The position numbers were made by a program, and so were the translations under genes. Below, one piece after another: positions 34,981 through 43,900 of a DNA stretch of 64,000 nt (positions are counted from its first letter, which is position 1; every line of letters begins with the position of its first letter). Location of the stretch: contig JAZKYH010000076.1 of NCBI GenBank assembly GCA_045612065.1, positions 1-64,000 on the forward strand. The letters are read 5' to 3'. Under the pieces are notes generated by a model. The model saw only the letters and a program-made list of their open reading frames with translations. It did no database searches and had not been told where the DNA came from. This DNA is from UBA1189 sp045612065. Lineage in GTDB: Bacteria; Bacteroidota; Bacteroidia; Bacteroidales; Bacteroidaceae.

Positions 34981-36501
34981 TTATTCTATGATGTTCAGCA
35001 TCTTGATGGTAGCCTTGATAGCAGCTTCAGTTTGGTCGGCATCGAGGCCACGGGTTTTGAAGGTCTTGCCCTCGTACTCCCATGTGATGATGGTCTGCAC
35101 GAAAGCGTCGGTGCGTCCGCCAGGGGGGATAGACACGGCATAGTTTGTCAGCATGGGGAACTTGCGCTGTAGAGTTTCCTTATATATTTTGCGCAGAGCA
35201 CGCACAAAGGCATCGTACTGACCGTCACCGCTGGCATTTTCTTCGTACACCTGATCGCCAATGCTGAGCTTGAGCGAAGCCATCGGCTTGAGTCCCTGCG
35301 AGAGGGTGACATAATAGCTAAGGAGCTTCACACGAGCATCCTCCACAGAGTGCTTCAACACATCAGAGATGATGTATGGAAGATCTTCCTGCGTAACCAC
35401 CTCTTTCTTGTCGCCCAACTCAATGATACGTGCGGTAACCTTGCGCATAGCCTCATCATCGAGTTCGAGACCGAGAGCTTCAAGGTTCTTGCGTATGTTG
35501 GCCTTACCGCTGGTCTTACCCAAAGCATACTCACGCTTACGGCCGAAACGCTCGGGCAAAAGTTCGTTGCAGTAGAGGTTATTCTTGTTGTCGCCATCGG
35601 CATGCACTCCTGCTACTTGAGTGAAGACATTCTCACCCACGATGGGTTTGTTGGCGGGGATGGTAATACCCGAATAGGATTCCACGAGGCGGCTTACATC
35701 GTTGAGACGCTCTTCATTGATGGAGGTGTCGGCACCGAAGTGATCGCGCAAGATGGCCTGCACACTTGCCAAGGGAGCATTGCCAGCACGTTCACCGAGA
35801 CCGTTGATGGTGGTGTGCAATCCCTTGGCACCGGCCAACACCGCAGCATACACATTGCTCACGGCAAGGTCATAGTCATTGTGAGCATGGAAGTCGAAAT
35901 GTACGTCGGGATAGCGCTGCACCATGACACCCATGAAAGTCTGCACCTGCATGGGATTGAGGATACCGAGTGTATCAGGGAGCATAAAACGACGGATACC
36001 GCAGTTCTGCAAGCCGTCCATGAGTTGGAACACATAGTCGGGCGAATTCTTCATACCATTGCTCCAATCCTCAAGATAGACGTTTACGGACACACCCTTC
36101 TCCGTGGCATAAGCCACAGAACGGCGTATGTCAGCAATGTGCTCTTCGGGAGTACGCTTGAGTTGCTCGGTGCAATGCTTGAGCGAACCCTTGGTGAGGA
36201 GATTCATCACACGAGCGCCACAACCGAGAATCCAGTCTACCGAGGTCGTGCCGTCAACGAAACCGAGAATCTCCACCTTATCAATGTGTCCTGCACGCTG
36301 TGCCCAGTCGCAGATGGCTTTCACCGACTCGGCTTCACCTGCCGACACACGGGCAGAAGCTACCTCGATGCGATTCACACGGAGATCATCCAGCAAGCAA
36401 CGTGCAATGGAGAGTTTCTCGTGGGGTACAAACGATACGCCGCTGGTCTGCTCGCCATCGCGCAGCGTAGTGTCCATTATTTCTATCTTTCTATTTATCA
36501 T
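34981..36501 (-). CDS. 2-isopropylmalate/citramalate synthase-like protein
   Basis: HMG-CoA-lyase-like TIM-barrel enzyme with a C-terminal regulatory domain, 506 residues. It condenses acetyl-CoA with an alpha-keto acid. The start IEIMDTTLRDGEQTSGVSF, the metal site FDFHAHNDYDLAVSN and the GLGERAGNA box are typical of the LeuA/CimA family. From about residue 390 comes the LeuA dimer regulatory fold (KLLSYYVTLSQGLKPMASLK). Whether the substrate is 2-ketoisovalerate (leucine) or pyruvate (isoleucine via citramalate) cannot be read off; many Bacteroidetes carry this second copy besides leuA. No leuBCD next to it. Three promoter-like units lie upstream. Confidence 0.8.
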   Translation of the reverse strand: MINRKIEIMDTTLRDGEQTSGVSFVPHEKLSIARCLLDDLRVNRIEVASARVSAGEAESVKAICDWAQRAGHIDKVEILGFVDGTTSVDWILGCGARVMNLLTKGSLKHCTEQLKRTPEEHIADIRRSVAYATEKGVSVNVYLEDWSNGMKNSPDYVFQLMDGLQNCGIRRFMLPDTLGILNPMQVQTFMGVMVQRYPDVHFDFHAHNDYDLAVSNVYAAVLAGAKGLHTTINGLGERAGNAPLASVQAILRDHFGADTSINEERLNDVSRLVESYSGITIPANKPIVGENVFTQVAGVHADGDNKNNLYCNELLPERFGRKREYALGKTSGKANIRKNLEALGLELDDEAMRKVTARIIELGDKKEVVTQEDLPYIISDVLKHSVEDARVKLLSYYVTLSQGLKPMASLKLSIGDQVYEENASGDGQYDAFVRALRKIYKETLQRKFPMLTNYAVSIPPGGRTDAFVQTIITWEYEGKTFKTRGLDADQTEAAIKATIKMLNIIE

Positions 36502-36527
36502 AATCCCATCTTTTACCTAAAAGTTTA

Positions 36528-36559
36528 CAAAAATAGTGCAAGGCGAGCGAAAAAGCAAG
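36528..36559 (-). promoter_or_regulatory. Promoter of the synthase gene
   Basis: CTTG, 20-bp spacer and a perfect TATTTTTG, 26 bases before the start codon at 36501. Confidence 0.7.
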
Positions 36560-36868
36560 TTTACTTGCATTTTTCCGAGCCGCAGCCTAATTTCAAGCTG
36601 CAGAGTAGCTTAAAATTAGTGCAAGCTGAGAGAAATATCAAATTTCAACGAGCGAAAGTAAAAGAAATGCTTGCATTTTTTCTACTGGGCGAAGCCGAAA
36701 TTCAACAAGTTAAATTTATTTGAATATTTCCGCCAACACGGAGCATTAGTGTTGGTTGCGACGGCAGAAGCTTTAGTTTCACAAAGGGTGCGTCTATTCG
36801 CTTATAGCCTAACTTCAAGCTATGTATAGCATAGATTAAAGATTGCGCAAGAAGAGTGAAAAAACAAA
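36528..36868 (-). repeat. Three promoter-like repeat units upstream of the synthase gene
   Basis: Minus-strand units, each with an A/C/T-rich spacer containing CTTGC and GC or GCG: unit 1 CTTG (36556-36559), 20 bp, TATTTTTG (36528-36535); unit 2 TTTG (36639-36642), 20 bp, TAATTTTA (36611-36618); unit 3 TTTG (36865-36868), 20 bp, AATCTTTA (36837-36844). Only the gene-proximal unit has an intact -7 element. The similarity extends into GCGAAGC- and TTCAAGCT-containing flanks. Confidence 0.6.
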
Positions 36869-37002
36869 CTTGTTCGAATTATTCCGATTTACAGACTATC
36901 TTCAGGTGGCGAAGCAAGTTAAAAATTGGAGATAATACAGCAGTTGTTCAACAAAGCAAAACCTTCTGCGATGTCGGACAATTACGATATTCCCATAGAA
37001 AG

Positions 37003-37030
37003 TAAAGGCCGACACAATGGCCGGCCTTTA
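37003..37030 (-). terminator. Terminator after rpsA
   Basis: A 9-bp perfect stem (37003-37011 with 37022-37030) with a 10-base loop, 28 bases after the rpsA stop on the minus strand, followed by CTTTCT. Confidence 0.65.
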
Positions 37031-37057
37031 CAGTGAAGTTATAGAAGTTTGTCTAAA

Positions 37058-38854
37058 TTACTTCTTGCCTTCGAGCTGCTCCTTGAGAGCTGCAAGTGCA
37101 TCGATGTCACCAAGTGTGGTAGCAGCAGCCTTGTTCTCGATAGCGGGAGCTGACTCTTCCTTCTTAGTGGTCTTCTTTGCTGCTGCAGCAGCCTTCTTCT
37201 CAGCACGCTCAGCTGCCTTAGCTACATCTTCGAAAATGCGGCTGTGAGAGAGGATGATGCGCTTAGCCTCCTTGTTGAACTCGATTACCTTGAACTCGAG
37301 CTTCTCATCAGCCTGAGCCTGTGAGCCATCCTCCTTAACGAGGTGCTTGGGAGTAGCGAAGCCCTCAACACCGTAAGGGAGTGATACTACAGCACCCTTA
37401 TCGAGCATCTCAACGATGGTTCCCTCGTGGATTGAGTCAACCTTGAAGATAGTCTCGAATACATCCCAAGGATTCTCCTCGAGCTGCTTGTGACCAAGGC
37501 TGAGACGACGGTTGTCAGCATCGATCTCAAGAACCTGAACGTCGAGCATAGCGCCAATCTGAGTGAACTCAGAGGGATGCTTAACCTTCTTTGTCCAAGA
37601 GAGGTCGCTTACGTGGATAAGGCCATCAACACCCTCCTCAATCTCTACGAAGATACCGAAGTTAGTGAAGTTGCGAACCTTTGCAGTGTGCTTAGAACCT
37701 ACGGGGTACTTAGCATCGATACCTGCCCAAGGATCAGCCTTGAGTTGCTTGATACCGAGTGACATCTTGCGCTCGTCGCGGTCGAGAGTCAATACAACAG
37801 CCTCTACCTCGTCACCTACAGACATGAAGTCCTGAGCTGAACGGAGGTGCTGGCTCCATGACATCTCTGATACGTGGATGAGACCCTCAACACCAGGAGC
37901 GATCTCGATGAATGCACCGTAGTCGGCCATAACCACTACCTTACCCTTCACCTTGTCGCCTACAGCAAGGTTAGCATCCAGAGCATCCCAAGGATGAGCA
38001 GTGAGCTGCTTCAAGCCGAGAGCGATGCGCTTCTTCTCGTCATCGAAGTCGAGGATAACAACGTTGATCTTCTGGTCGAGCTCAACGATCTCCTTCGGAT
38101 CGCTTACGCGGCCCCAAGAGAGGTCTGTGATGTGGATAAGACCATCAACACCACCGAGGTCGATGAACACACCGTAAGAGGTGATGTTCTTAACGGTACC
38201 CTCAAGTACCTGACCCTTCTCGAGGTGAGAGATGATTTCCTTCTTCTGAGCCTCGAGCTCTGCCTCGATGAGAGCCTTGTGAGATACAACTACGTTCTTG
38301 TACTCCTGGTTGATCTTAACCACCTTGAACTCCATGGTCTTGCCAACGAATACATCGTAGTCGCGGATGGGCTTAACGTCGATCTGTGAACCGGGCAAGA
38401 AGGCCTCGATACCAAATACGTCAACGATCATACCGCCCTTAGTGCGGCACTTAACAAAGCCCTTGATAATTTCTTGTGCTTCGAGAGCAGCGTTAACGCG
38501 CTCCCAAGATTTAGATGCACGTGCTTTCTTGTGTGAGAGGATGAGCTGACCCTTCTTGTCCTCCTGGTTCTCGATGAATACCTCCACCTTGTCACCAATA
38601 GCCAACTCGGGATTGTAACGGAACTCACTCGCAGGAATGATACCGTCTGATTTGTAACCGATGTTAACGATTACTTCGCGCTTGTTCATACCGATTACGG
38701 TACCTTCAACAACTTCATTGTTGCCCACCTTGTTAAGGGTGTTGTCATAAGCTTTCTCAAGCTCTTCGTGTGAAATGCCTACAATGGCATCACCTTTTTC
38801 ATACGCTTCCCAGTCGAAACCTTCTACGGGAGCAATGTTCTTTAAGTTTTCCAT
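37058..38854 (-). CDS. rpsA: Ribosomal protein S1
   Basis: RNA-binding protein of the 30S subunit that helps mRNA bind, especially important where Shine-Dalgarno sequences are rare, as here. The 598-residue chain holds six S1 (OB-fold) repeats: the first (VVEGTVIGMNKREVIVNIGY) at about 47, and others marked by GVDGLIHITDLSWGRV, GVEGLIHVSEMSWSQ and GVDGLIHVSDLSWTKK. The C-terminal tail after the last repeat is Lys/Ala/Glu-rich and disordered-looking. It is monocistronic with a textbook promoter and a terminator. Confidence 0.97.
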   Translation of the reverse strand: MENLKNIAPVEGFDWEAYEKGDAIVGISHEELEKAYDNTLNKVGNNEVVEGTVIGMNKREVIVNIGYKSDGIIPASEFRYNPELAIGDKVEVFIENQEDKKGQLILSHKKARASKSWERVNAALEAQEIIKGFVKCRTKGGMIVDVFGIEAFLPGSQIDVKPIRDYDVFVGKTMEFKVVKINQEYKNVVVSHKALIEAELEAQKKEIISHLEKGQVLEGTVKNITSYGVFIDLGGVDGLIHITDLSWGRVSDPKEIVELDQKINVVILDFDDEKKRIALGLKQLTAHPWDALDANLAVGDKVKGKVVVMADYGAFIEIAPGVEGLIHVSEMSWSQHLRSAQDFMSVGDEVEAVVLTLDRDERKMSLGIKQLKADPWAGIDAKYPVGSKHTAKVRNFTNFGIFVEIEEGVDGLIHVSDLSWTKKVKHPSEFTQIGAMLDVQVLEIDADNRRLSLGHKQLEENPWDVFETIFKVDSIHEGTIVEMLDKGAVVSLPYGVEGFATPKHLVKEDGSQAQADEKLEFKVIEFNKEAKRIILSHSRIFEDVAKAAERAEKKAAAAAKKTTKKEESAPAIENKAAATTLGDIDALAALKEQLEGKK

Positions 38855-38920
38855 TAAAGTTAAAAAGTTAATAAATAATTAATTACGTTAGACATTATGT
38901 TGATATATCTAAATCGGGCA

Positions 38921-38952
38921 CAAAATTACTACAAATCAAGCGAACCACCAAA
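38921..38952 (-). promoter_or_regulatory. Promoter of rpsA
   Basis: TTTG (38949-38952), 20-bp spacer and TAATTTTG (38921-38928): a perfect match to the Bacteroidetes consensus. The leader is about 60 bases, AT-rich, typical of highly expressed Bacteroidetes genes. Confidence 0.8.
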
Positions 38953-39094
38953 TTTATTCAGCTATTTCTCTGTAAACGTTTTCTTTTCCACAGACAAATT
39001 TCAAAAACAGAACAAAAAATTAGTATATTTCATATTTAATTACGTTATTTGCAGCCGATTTTGCGTAATAACAACTTAAATTCGATATAGAATA

Positions 39095-40879
39095 ATGGAA
39101 AATCAGAACCCCTCAGCCGAGGCCCTGCAGCAAGAGAGTGCAGCAGCAGAGACTGTCCAGGCACAACAAGAGCAACCCGCCGAGCAGCGCATCTATGACA
39201 CCACTGCCGACGTCATCATAAGAGTAAAAGAAATGTCTCAAGCTCCCTTGAACGCATCAAAGGAAGAACTTGAGCAGCTCAAACAAATATTCTACAAACT
39301 GCACCGTACTGCCGTGGACGCAGCGCGTCAGGCCCATGCCGACAATGGCCTTGCGCCCGAGGACTTCAAAGTTGACAATACCGAGGAGAACGAATACAAG
39401 GCAGCCATGGCCATCATCAGAGAGGCACGTGCCGAGCAGCAACGCAAAGAGGAGCAGCAGCGTGAGGAGAATGCTTTGCGCAAAGAAGCCATCCTGGCAC
39501 GTTTGCAGGACATGCTCGACAATGCCGACGTGGAGCAGGCATCCTACAACGACTTCAAGGCCCTCCAGCAAGAGTGGAAAGGCATCGGTGAGGTGCCTGC
39601 AACGAAGGTTGCCGACCTGTGGAAGAACTACCAACTGCTCACTGAGCGTTTCTACGACATCCTAAAGCTCAGCATCGAGTTCCGCGAATATGATTTCAAG
39701 AAGAACCTCGAGGCTAAGACCCGCCTCTGCGAAGCTGCCGAGCGCTTGGCCGACGAGCACGACGTCATTTCAGCTTTCCACCAATTGCAAAAGCTCCACG
39801 AGGAGTTCCGTGAGATAGGCCCCGTAGCCAAGGAACTGCGCGAAGAGGTGTGGACACGCTTCAAGACCGCTTCAGCAGCTGTCAACAAGCGCCACCAGCA
39901 GCACTTCGAAGCCTTGAAGCAGCGCGAGAATGATAACTTGGAGAAGAAGACTGCCCTGTGCGAGAAGGTCGAGGGTATCGACTATGCCGCACTGGAGACC
40001 TATAACCAGTGGAACGACAAGACCCAGGAGATTATCGCCTTGCAAGAGGAGTGGAAGACCATCGGATTTACTCCACAGAAGATGAACAACAAGATTTTCG
40101 AACGTTTCCGCGCTGCCTGCGATGCTTTCTTCCAGCGCAAGGCTGAGTTCTACAAGGGTATGAAGGACAACCTCGCGGTGAACCTCGAAAAGAAGACGTT
40201 CCTCTGCGAGAAAGCCGAAGCCTTGAAAGACAGCACAGACTGGAAGGCCACAGCCGGCAAGCTTACTGCACTGCAACGCGAATGGAAGAGCATCGGTGCC
40301 GTGCCCAAGAAACAGTCCGATGCCATCTGGAAGCGTTTCAACGCCGCTTGCGACACCTTCTTCGAGAACCGCAAAGCTGCCACCTCATCGCAACGCTCTG
40401 AGGAACAGCAGAACCTCGACAAGAAGAAAACTGTGATTGAGCAGCTCGCAGCCATCAACCCCGAGGCCGCCACTGCCGAAGACCAAGCCAAGATGCACGA
40501 CCTCATCAAGGAGTGGAACAGCATTGGCCATGTCCCCTTCCGTGAAAAGGACAAGGTATACAAGCAGTACAAAGCACTCATCGACAAACTCTTTGACACC
40601 TTCCGTAAGAATGAGGACACACGCAGAGTAGCCCGTTTCAAAGACTCCATCAAGGAGGGCGGCATGAACGTTGCCCGTGAGCGTGAGCGTCTGCTCCGCA
40701 TCTACGAGAACATGTGTGGCGAGATCAAAACTTACGAAAACAACCTCGGATTCCTTAACGCATCCAGCAAGAGCGGTAACAGCCTCGTGGCAGAAATGCA
40801 GCGCAAGATGGAGAAATTAAAAGCCGACGCACAACTCGTACTAAAGAAGATTGCAGCCCTCGAAGAGAAAGAGGATTAA
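39095..40879 (+). CDS. DUF349-repeat protein
   Basis: A 594-residue cytoplasmic, highly charged, all-helical protein with tandem DUF349 domains. The repeating phrase is W-K-x-I-G-x-[VT]-P-x-K followed by F-x-A-A-C-D-x-F-F (EWKTIGFTPQKMNNKIFERF, EWKSIGAVPKKQSDAIWKRF, EWNSIGHVPFREKDKVYKQY). At least five copies are present between about residues 140 and 520. The first 40 residues are Gln/Ala/Glu-rich and disordered-looking, and the C-terminus is a coiled-coil (MQRKMEKLKADAQLVLKKIA). Function unknown. It is divergent to rpsA and ends at a strong terminator. Confidence 0.88.
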   Translation: MENQNPSAEALQQESAAAETVQAQQEQPAEQRIYDTTADVIIRVKEMSQAPLNASKEELEQLKQIFYKLHRTAVDAARQAHADNGLAPEDFKVDNTEENEYKAAMAIIREARAEQQRKEEQQREENALRKEAILARLQDMLDNADVEQASYNDFKALQQEWKGIGEVPATKVADLWKNYQLLTERFYDILKLSIEFREYDFKKNLEAKTRLCEAAERLADEHDVISAFHQLQKLHEEFREIGPVAKELREEVWTRFKTASAAVNKRHQQHFEALKQRENDNLEKKTALCEKVEGIDYAALETYNQWNDKTQEIIALQEEWKTIGFTPQKMNNKIFERFRAACDAFFQRKAEFYKGMKDNLAVNLEKKTFLCEKAEALKDSTDWKATAGKLTALQREWKSIGAVPKKQSDAIWKRFNAACDTFFENRKAATSSQRSEEQQNLDKKKTVIEQLAAINPEAATAEDQAKMHDLIKEWNSIGHVPFREKDKVYKQYKALIDKLFDTFRKNEDTRRVARFKDSIKEGGMNVARERERLLRIYENMCGEIKTYENNLGFLNASSKSGNSLVAEMQRKMEKLKADAQLVLKKIAALEEKED

Positions 40880-40900
40880 GAGCAACGAAAACAATAACAA

Positions 40901-40942
40901 CAAGTGAGGCACTACCCCAAAGGATAGTACCTCACTTGTTTT
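40901..40942. terminator. Bidirectional terminator between the DUF349 and zincin genes
   Basis: A 14-bp stem with one mismatch (40901-40914 with 40925-40938), loop CCCCAAAGGA, then TTTTATATTA. Both flanking genes end here. Confidence 0.8.
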
Positions 40943-40945
40943 ATA

Positions 40946-43900
40946 TTACTTCACCATGACCTTCTTTCCATTGCAGATGTAAAGTCCTTTGGGAAGACCT
41001 TCGAGCGAATCGCCCACCTTCTGACCATGGATACTGTACACAGCTGCACGAGCCCCATCATCTTCCACGACGGCAGTCTGCACATCGGTCACCATGTCTA
41101 TCGTCATCGAGCCGTAATAATAGAGGCGGAAGTTGTCAACGATAGTCCAATAGTAGGGAGCAGAGGCCGACTGGCGTATACCGAGCTGCAGGTCTGTAGC
41201 AGCGGTGAGGTTGAACAGGAGCGAATTGTCATAGTAGCCCTTTGCGAAATGAGCCGCACTGGAAGCCATCGTAATCGGCACATAAGCCTGTGACCCTACA
41301 GCATAGGCATCGGTGTGCAACTTCGTGGCAGTGACACCCTCGGCCAGATGGCACACCTTCGCCTCGTTGGATCCTGCATAGAGATAGGCCGCCACATCAT
41401 TCTTGCCAGCTTGATAGTCGGCATACACGGCAGCAGTCTCACCAGGACGATTGAAGGCCTGTGCCCTAAAGTCATATGTACCGGCAGGGAGATCCTCAAT
41501 GATTTGGTTAAAATCAAATACCATCTCATAGAATTCAACGGTCGATTCCACCACCGTGCGAGCCATGCTCCATCCCTGTCCCATGGTAATATCCGCATCG
41601 GCAATGAAGAAGCTAATATCGAAGGGGGTGTCCACACTCTCCGAAGTAACCGCAGCCAAGAAGTCCATACCCGCCTGGCGAGTAATCTTATAGGTAGCGC
41701 GCAGAGTCTCCACTGTAGACTGGGCATTGTTTGCCACCACCTCGGCGCTCACCAGAGCAGCCTCCAAGGTAGCGTCGGCACCAGCCACATCCTCCACGTG
41801 CGCAGTCTTCGCCATGGCGCGCAGATTCTTGATGAGTTCCTTGAGCTCTGTGAGTATCGAGCCACGTGAAGCCTCTTCAATAGCCTCGGTACCCTCGGCC
41901 GTAAGAATCACCCAATGTTGCGCTGCAGCATCAGCAGCGATGTCAAAGTTCGCGAGGGTGAGCTTTCCGTTGGCAGTAGCCGTCATCGCATTGGCCCAAT
42001 TACCACTGGCACGGAGCACCCAATAACCACGTACGTTGATAGCTGAAGAGCCACCACCCAACGTCACATCACGACGTCCAGCCATGAAATGGAATTTCTC
42101 TGCAGCTGTGGGGACATCTCGCGACACGGTCTTGAAGGAAGAGCCGCTGAGCGTAATCCACTGTTTGGTCGAAGCGTTGCGTATGGAGTAATGCTGTGTG
42201 GTGGGGTCAAAGCTGAGATACCATGCAAACTTATCATCATTCACCGCCTCGGCCGCTGTAGCCTCGCTCCACACCACCTCAGCTCCATTCACCGTGAGGT
42301 ATGAAGTGCTCAGCCCATATGTCTCGCTCTCATTCTTAATGTAGTACTTCGTTTCATCGTCGTGTTCGAAGGTGTAGGCAGGCGAGGCGAAGGTCCCGTC
42401 GGTAGGCTGCAAGCCATCCTCGTGCATACCCTGTATAATCAGCGCATTGCCATAATAGAGGAAGTTCGACCCATCATCCTCGTGTGCTCCATTGATACCA
42501 TAGGGCCACATGTGCATGCCGTCGCCGTGCATGATGTCTGTCGTGTTGTTGTTCCAAAACTGCAGCACCGCATTGGCACGTGGGCCAGTCCAGTTGCCTC
42601 CTTGCATAATGGTACCCCATGTCCAGTGCGTACCCACACCTACACCGTGCGCAGCCTCGTGCATAATGGTACCTGTGCGCTGGTACGAAGCGTTCGGACC
42701 GATACGCATCCATCCGCCATATGAACAGTCGGCTGTGGGTGTACCCGAACCGTAGTTACCTGTGAGGTGGAATCCGTGGAGACTCATAAACATGTTCCAC
42801 ACCTCCATGCCATATCCCATAGCGCCCACGATGCGGTCGTTCTCCTCGGCGCTACCGCCATAGTTCCACGACCAGGTCATGCCACCCTTCGGAATGGTGA
42901 CAATCTTCAACTCATCACCATAAGCCACCTGATAACCCTCAGTAATCACATAGGGGCGGGCATAGTAAACGGTCGCCGGAGTAAGGTTATCCATAATATA
43001 GATGCGTCCATTATTCTCAAAGTAACCTGTTGAGCGCTGATTCATCACAGTAGGATTCTTCTCTGTTGAGTAGCAGAAGCCAGCCTCGCGCAACTTGGCG
43101 CCGTTGAGGTTATAGGTAAAGCGTCCAAACGCCATCACCGAACCACGTGCATAACGTTTGTCTGTTTTTGTGATAGTGGGCACCGCACCCGTAGGTTCGT
43201 TGAGCATATAGCCGAAAGCTGCATCGTCAAGATTCTTGATTTGACGCTCCATCTCTTCGAAGGTGGTAGCTCCATCAGCATAGGCAGCCTTAGCTTCTGT
43301 GATGGCAGCCAAGAATTCCTCAGCACCGGGACCTTGTCCCTCACCATACTGACCTTCAGCCTTCTCGATAGCAGCCAACAGAGCAGCATAGGCATCGATA
43401 GAGGTCTGCGCAGTTTGTGCTGCCTCGCGCAACGGAGTTGACACGGTGATGTATCCGGAAGTAGTATTCTTTGCCAACTCACTCTGTGCTGCAGCGATGC
43501 ATGCATTGAGTGTTGCCAAAGTAGCCGTGTGCATCTTCTTTGCCGCCAAGGCATTAGCATCATCCACATAACGTTGCAACTCGGTCTTATAGTCGGCATC
43601 GCTCCCACCTACATAGTAGAGGCGGAAGTTATCGACTGATATCCAGTTACCCGTAGCACCGATGGCTTGGAAGCCGATGGTAGCATTGCGCTCGATATTT
43701 GTAAAGGTCAATGTATAGTCATCCGTCTTGTCAACTGCGAGTTTAGTATCGTTAGCCACAATCCATGCACCATTCTGCGAAGCATTGGGTGTATCCTCCT
43801 GGATGTTCTGTGCACCCACCACAAGTTGATAGATACCCATATCAAGACCCTGAACCACTTGCATCACCGACGCGTTGCCCACCTGTCCGCCACGTCCGGT

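Noticed and set aside
35350..36723. 457-codon open frame opposite to the synthase gene
   Set aside because: Antisense shadow of a well-conserved gene, rich in His/Glu as expected from a mirrored frame, no promoter.
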